From CBDDKU01 sp965230375 (GTDB lineage Bacteria; Bacteroidota; Bacteroidia; Flavobacteriales_D; Cryomorphaceae): a DNA stretch of 64,000 nucleotides. This document shows, piece after piece, positions 60,734 to 64,000 of the stretch (positions are counted from its first letter, which is position 1; the number at the start of each line of letters is the position of its first letter). Where the stretch lies: positions 186,001 through 250,000 of the forward strand of contig CBDDKU010000012.1 of assembly GCA_965230375.1 (NCBI GenBank). The letters run 5' to 3'. A program made the translations under genes and the position numbers. The notes under the pieces are model-generated. The model ran no database searches. It was not told the DNA's origin and saw nothing but the letters and a program-made list of their open reading frames with translations.

Positions 60734-62887
60734 ATGGGAAGAAAGAACAAAAACCGTCGAAAGCCAAATAAAGTAGGACAACGCTCAGTGAATAAGGCTA
60801 GCCTGAGATCTGAAATCATGAGTGAATTCAGATCCAACCCAGGCAAAGTGTACAACTATAAGCAAATGTCTGCCCGGCTGAACATCACCATGTCGGAAGG
60901 CCGAAAACTGATTCTAAAAACCCTCAATGAACTCGTCGATATCGAAATGCTCATTCAGCCTTCAATCGGCAAATTTGAAATACACCCTTCTCAAGTAGCT
61001 CTATTGAAGGGTAAAATAGAATTTTTGAAATCAGGAGCCGCTTATGTGCAGCTCTTCGATAGCACTGAAGAAGTTTTTGTTTCCAATCAAAATACAGGCT
61101 TAGCCTTTCACGGCGATGATGTAGAAGTATCCATTATTGGTAAGAAGCGCGGAAAACCAGAGGGAAAAGTAAATCAGGTCGTTGCGAGAAATAAAACTCA
61201 ATTTGTTGGTGTTTTGGAACTTTCTCCAAAGCACGCATTTGTGATCTCATCTTCACAGCGCGACCACACAGATTTTTTTGTTGACCGCTCCAAACTGATG
61301 AATGCAGAAAATGGGGATAAAGTCATTGTCAAATTTCTCGATTGGACTGACCCGGATAAATCGCCTTTTGGTGAGATAATCGCCGTACTCGGAAAGCCTG
61401 GGCTGCATGAAACAGAGATGCACGCTATTATGGCTGAATTTGGCTTGCCGTTTGAATTTCCGGACTCGGTGGAAAAAACCGCTAGTCAGATCGATGTTGA
61501 GATATCGGAAGATGAAATAGCGAAACGAAAGGATTTCCGCAAAGTCACGACGTTTACGATTGACCCACACGATGCGAAAGATTTTGATGACGCCCTTAGC
61601 CTCCGAAAAATTAAAGACGACCGATACGAAGTTGGCATTCACATAGCCGATGTGAGTCACTATGTACAACCAAATGACATCATCGACAAAGAAGCCAGCC
61701 AAAGAGCTACATCAGTATATCTGGTAGATCGCGTAATTCCTATGCTGCCAGAAGTTTTATCAAACTTTGTCTGTTCTCTCAGGCCCAAAGAAGACAAGCT
61801 CTGTATGTCGGCAGTGTTTGAGCTGAATGAAAAAGGTGATGTACTCAAAGAGTGGTTTGGAAAGACTGTTATTCACAGCGACAGGCGCTTTACATACGAA
61901 GAAGCACAAGAAATAATTGAAGGCGCAGAAGGTGATTTTAAGGATGAAATTCTCCAATTGCATGCTTGGGCCAGTGATATGAGAAAGCAGCGCATGAAAG
62001 CTGGTGCTTTGGAATTTAGTGGGGTCGAAGTCAAATTCAACCTCGATGATGATGGTAAGCCCACTGGGGTTTACAAGAAGGTGATGAAGGAAGCAAACTT
62101 CCTTATCGAAGAGTTTATGCTTCTAGCAAACCGAAGAGTCGCCCAATTCGTTGGAAAACCCAAGTCTGGTCAGGCAAAGCCATTTATTTACAGAGTACAC
62201 GACCTGCCCGATCCAGACAAATTAAAAATGCTCAAAGACTTTGTACACCGTCTTGGGTATAAGCTCAAAAGTGCTAAGCCAGAACACGCTTCCGAAGCCT
62301 TGAATGAACTAATGCAGCAAGTAAAAGGAAAAACAGAAGAAGATGTCATAAAGCAAATGGCCATTCGTGCTATGGCTAAGGCTACCTACGAAACTGAGAA
62401 TATTGGTCACTACGGACTTTCATTTGATTTCTATACTCACTTTACCTCCCCTATTCGTCGATACCCAGATCTTATTGTTCATCGGCTGGTGGACGCCTAC
62501 AGCAAAGGAAAAACACCTCCAAAATTGGAGTCGCTCGACAAGTCGTGCAAGCACAGTAGCTATATGGAAAAAATGGCCGCTGAAGCAGAGCGCTCATCCA
62601 TCAAGTACAAACAAGTTGAGTTTATGCTTGATAAAATTGGTGCATCTTTTCAAGGTGTGGTAAACGGAATGAACAAATGGGGAATCTTCGTAGAGCTGGT
62701 AGACACGAAAATTGAAGGTTTGATCCCAATCAATTCGATGGATGATGACCGCTACCGCTACGACGAAAAAACCAACCGCATTGTAGGCGCCCGGTACAAG
62801 GAAGTCTACGAGTTTGGTGATCGAATTGAAGTCGAACTTTTCGCGGCCGACATCAGTCAGAAACAGCTCGAGTTTAGAATGCTCTAG
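60734..62887 (+). CDS. rnr: Ribonuclease R
   Basis: A 3'-5' exoribonuclease of 717 residues with an N-terminal basic and winged-helix region (~25-90), cold-shock domains, and the RNB catalytic domain with TIDPHDAKDFDDALSL (metal-binding Asp cluster, ~278-293). The YETENIGHYGLSFDFYTHFTSPIRRYPDL region and a C-terminal S1 domain (GMNKWGIFVEL) follow. It degrades structured RNA. The start is MGRKNKNRRKPNK, a basic leader. It converges on the LytTR regulator gene with 4 bases overlap. Confidence 0.96.
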   Translation: MGRKNKNRRKPNKVGQRSVNKASLRSEIMSEFRSNPGKVYNYKQMSARLNITMSEGRKLILKTLNELVDIEMLIQPSIGKFEIHPSQVALLKGKIEFLKSGAAYVQLFDSTEEVFVSNQNTGLAFHGDDVEVSIIGKKRGKPEGKVNQVVARNKTQFVGVLELSPKHAFVISSSQRDHTDFFVDRSKLMNAENGDKVIVKFLDWTDPDKSPFGEIIAVLGKPGLHETEMHAIMAEFGLPFEFPDSVEKTASQIDVEISEDEIAKRKDFRKVTTFTIDPHDAKDFDDALSLRKIKDDRYEVGIHIADVSHYVQPNDIIDKEASQRATSVYLVDRVIPMLPEVLSNFVCSLRPKEDKLCMSAVFELNEKGDVLKEWFGKTVIHSDRRFTYEEAQEIIEGAEGDFKDEILQLHAWASDMRKQRMKAGALEFSGVEVKFNLDDDGKPTGVYKKVMKEANFLIEEFMLLANRRVAQFVGKPKSGQAKPFIYRVHDLPDPDKLKMLKDFVHRLGYKLKSAKPEHASEALNELMQQVKGKTEEDVIKQMAIRAMAKATYETENIGHYGLSFDFYTHFTSPIRRYPDLIVHRLVDAYSKGKTPPKLESLDKSCKHSSYMEKMAAEAERSSIKYKQVEFMLDKIGASFQGVVNGMNKWGIFVELVDTKIEGLIPINSMDDDRYRYDEKTNRIVGARYKEVYEFGDRIEVELFAADISQKQLEFRML

Positions 62888-63636
62888 ACGAGATTAATTC
62901 GCTTATTGAGATCTTCTTTGTATGAACCACCGATTGGGATAACCTTCTTATCGTTTTCCAAGATCAAGTTCGGTTGCTCAATTGCAGCAATCTTGTCTAG
63001 TCTTACGATAAACGAACGGTGCACGCGGATAAACTCTTCGGATGGGAGTTTTCGCTCGATGTCCTTCATCGTAGAGTGGATAGTATATCGCGTGGTCAGA
63101 GCATTGATCACAACGTAATCTTTAAGCGCTTCAACAAAGTAAATATCTTCTGTTTTTAGCTTAACCAGTCTCGAGTTGGCCTTGACGAAAATGAAGTCTC
63201 GCGATTCTTTTCCATCCACTAAGGAGTAAAGGAGATCTCGTTCTTTCAACACTTCCGACTCCTTCATGTGCTTGTAAATGGCCATTTCAATAGATGTATG
63301 GATATCTATTTCCTTAAATGGTTTAATGATATACCCATGTGGCTCAGTTACTTTCGCTTTTGCAAGCGTACCTTCATCAGCGTATGCTGTAAGGTAAACA
63401 ACTGGGATATTGATCGCTGCTCTAATTTGTTCTGCTGCCTCTATTCCCGTGAGCTCTCCCTGAAGCATGATATCCATCAATACAATATCAGGCTTCAGCT
63501 CTAGAGCAAGCTCAATTGCCTTCTCTCCACTCGCCGCCGATCCTACTACATTGTATCCCAGTTTCTTGAGACTATGTTGAATGTCTTTCGAGACAATACT
63601 TTCGTCCTCAATTACTAGTACATTAGTCTTAGCCAT
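62884..63636 (-). CDS. LytTR-family response regulator
   Basis: A 250-residue regulator with a receiver domain (phospho-acceptor D55 in DIVLMDIML, acidic pair near residue 10) and a C-terminal LytTR DNA-binding domain (FVKANSRLVKLKTEDIYFVEALKDYVVI ... FIRVHRSFIVRLDKI). A linker helix (~125-145) separates them. The upstream histidine kinase ends 9 bases before its start, so the two form a two-component pair. The target genes are not in evidence. Confidence 0.93.
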   Translation of the reverse strand: MAKTNVLVIEDESIVSKDIQHSLKKLGYNVVGSAASGEKAIELALELKPDIVLMDIMLQGELTGIEAAEQIRAAINIPVVYLTAYADEGTLAKAKVTEPHGYIIKPFKEIDIHTSIEMAIYKHMKESEVLKERDLLYSLVDGKESRDFIFVKANSRLVKLKTEDIYFVEALKDYVVINALTTRYTIHSTMKDIERKLPSEEFIRVHRSFIVRLDKIAAIEQPNLILENDKKVIPIGGSYKEDLNKRINLV

Positions 63637-63645
63637 AATTGCCTG

Positions 63646-64000
63646 TTATTGTTTGTCAAAAGTAATTAAATAATTTGTTCCGGATTTTGTATCCACTTGA
63701 ATTGTAGCACCTAACTGCTCAATAAGGGTATATACTAACTGAAGACCAAGTGTCTCAGAATTAGCCACATCCAGATCTTCAGGCAAGCCAATACCGTTAT
63801 CACCTATTTCCATTGTCACCTTTCCGTTCTCACTTCCGATTCGACAAGAGATTTTTCCTTTTTCCCTATCCTTAAAGGCATATTTCAATGCGTTCGACAA
63901 AATTTCATTCGCAATTAACCCACAGGGTATAGCCTGATCTAAGAGAAGCGAAGTCTTTTGGAAATCTACATCCAGCTCAATGGAAGCAGTCTCCAGGCTA
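63646..64000 (-). CDS. Histidine kinase, C-terminal part (5' end outside window)
   Basis: The frame is open to the window edge, giving 117 codons of the end of a kinase. It contains the ATPase N-box AIPCGLIANEILSNALKYAF and the G1 box IGDNGIGLPEDLD, ending with a GTNYLITF strand. This matches the HisKA_2/HATPase_c kinases that pair with LytTR-type regulators. The sensory and phosphoacceptor parts lie outside the window. Confidence 0.92.
   Translation of the reverse strand, partial: SLETASIELDVDFQKTSLLLDQAIPCGLIANEILSNALKYAFKDREKGKISCRIGSENGKVTMEIGDNGIGLPEDLDVANSETLGLQLVYTLIEQLGATIQVDTKSGTNYLITFDKQ

Overview
The window looks like chromosomal core sequence from a member of the Bacteroidota, most likely a marine-type Flavobacteriales. 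The evidence is a gliding-motility lipoprotein (GldH), a type IX secretion sorting tail on a fasciclin protein, an IPExxxVDY-family protein between rnc and pyk, the acpP-fabF-rnc-pyk order, an ileS-dksA-lspA operon, and recurrent TAnnTTTG -7 promoter boxes. No rRNA, CRISPR array, transposase or integrase was found. One tRNA gene (Asn) is present.

Layout. 1-4.3 kb: an aminotransferase (cut by the window edge) behind a large secreted lamin-tail-domain protein. 4.3-7 kb: asd, then a PadR regulator/membrane protein pair bracketed by two ~220-bp direct repeats. 7-12 kb: a small secreted protein converging on the ileS-dksA-lspA operon; lspA has no ordinary start codon in frame. 12-22.2 kb: a photoprotection region with a lycopene cyclase, a peroxiredoxin-like protein, a fasciclin protein, photolyase, GTP cyclohydrolase I, a 6-pyruvoyl-tetrahydropterin-synthase-like protein, IPP isomerase, phytoene synthase, an ECF sigma factor and a MerR regulator with the cobalamin-binding residues of CarH-type photoreceptors. 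An inverted repeat of the form TGTTTAAY-N14-GTTAAACA lies upstream of the sigma factor and of the fasciclin gene, with a weaker version upstream of the regulator. 22.3-36.3 kb: housekeeping genes (uvrC, gpsA, a HEAT-cyclophilin lipoprotein, lysS, a sugar-phosphate isomerase, lipB, cvpA, pgk, a DNA polymerase III delta' homologue, a PSP1/RicT-like protein, gldH). 36.3-45.6 kb: PBP1A, a 3-oxoacid CoA-transferase, a fused peptide ABC ATPase, small lipoproteins, a cyclophilin, and pheS, which carries a one-base frameshift. 45.8-52.7 kb: pyk, rnc, fabF, acpP, nitroreductase, purN, rnhA and a PfkB kinase.

52.8-55.7 kb: tRNA-Asn, a decayed tandem copy of its 3' half, and an AT-rich PaeR7I/XhoI-type restriction-modification pair flanked by copies of the tRNA's terminator; this looks like a small acquired islet. 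55.8-64 kb: a universal stress protein, a SpoIIE phosphatase-TPR-YfiR signalling operon, ferritin, rnr, and a LytTR response regulator with its histidine kinase, which runs off the window end.

How the genes fit together: the clearest functional theme is light. A B12-dependent repressor would release, in light, an ECF sigma factor and genes for carotenoids, photolyase and pterin synthesis. That reading rests on family knowledge and conserved residues. The shared operator is a sequence observation whose function is inferred.
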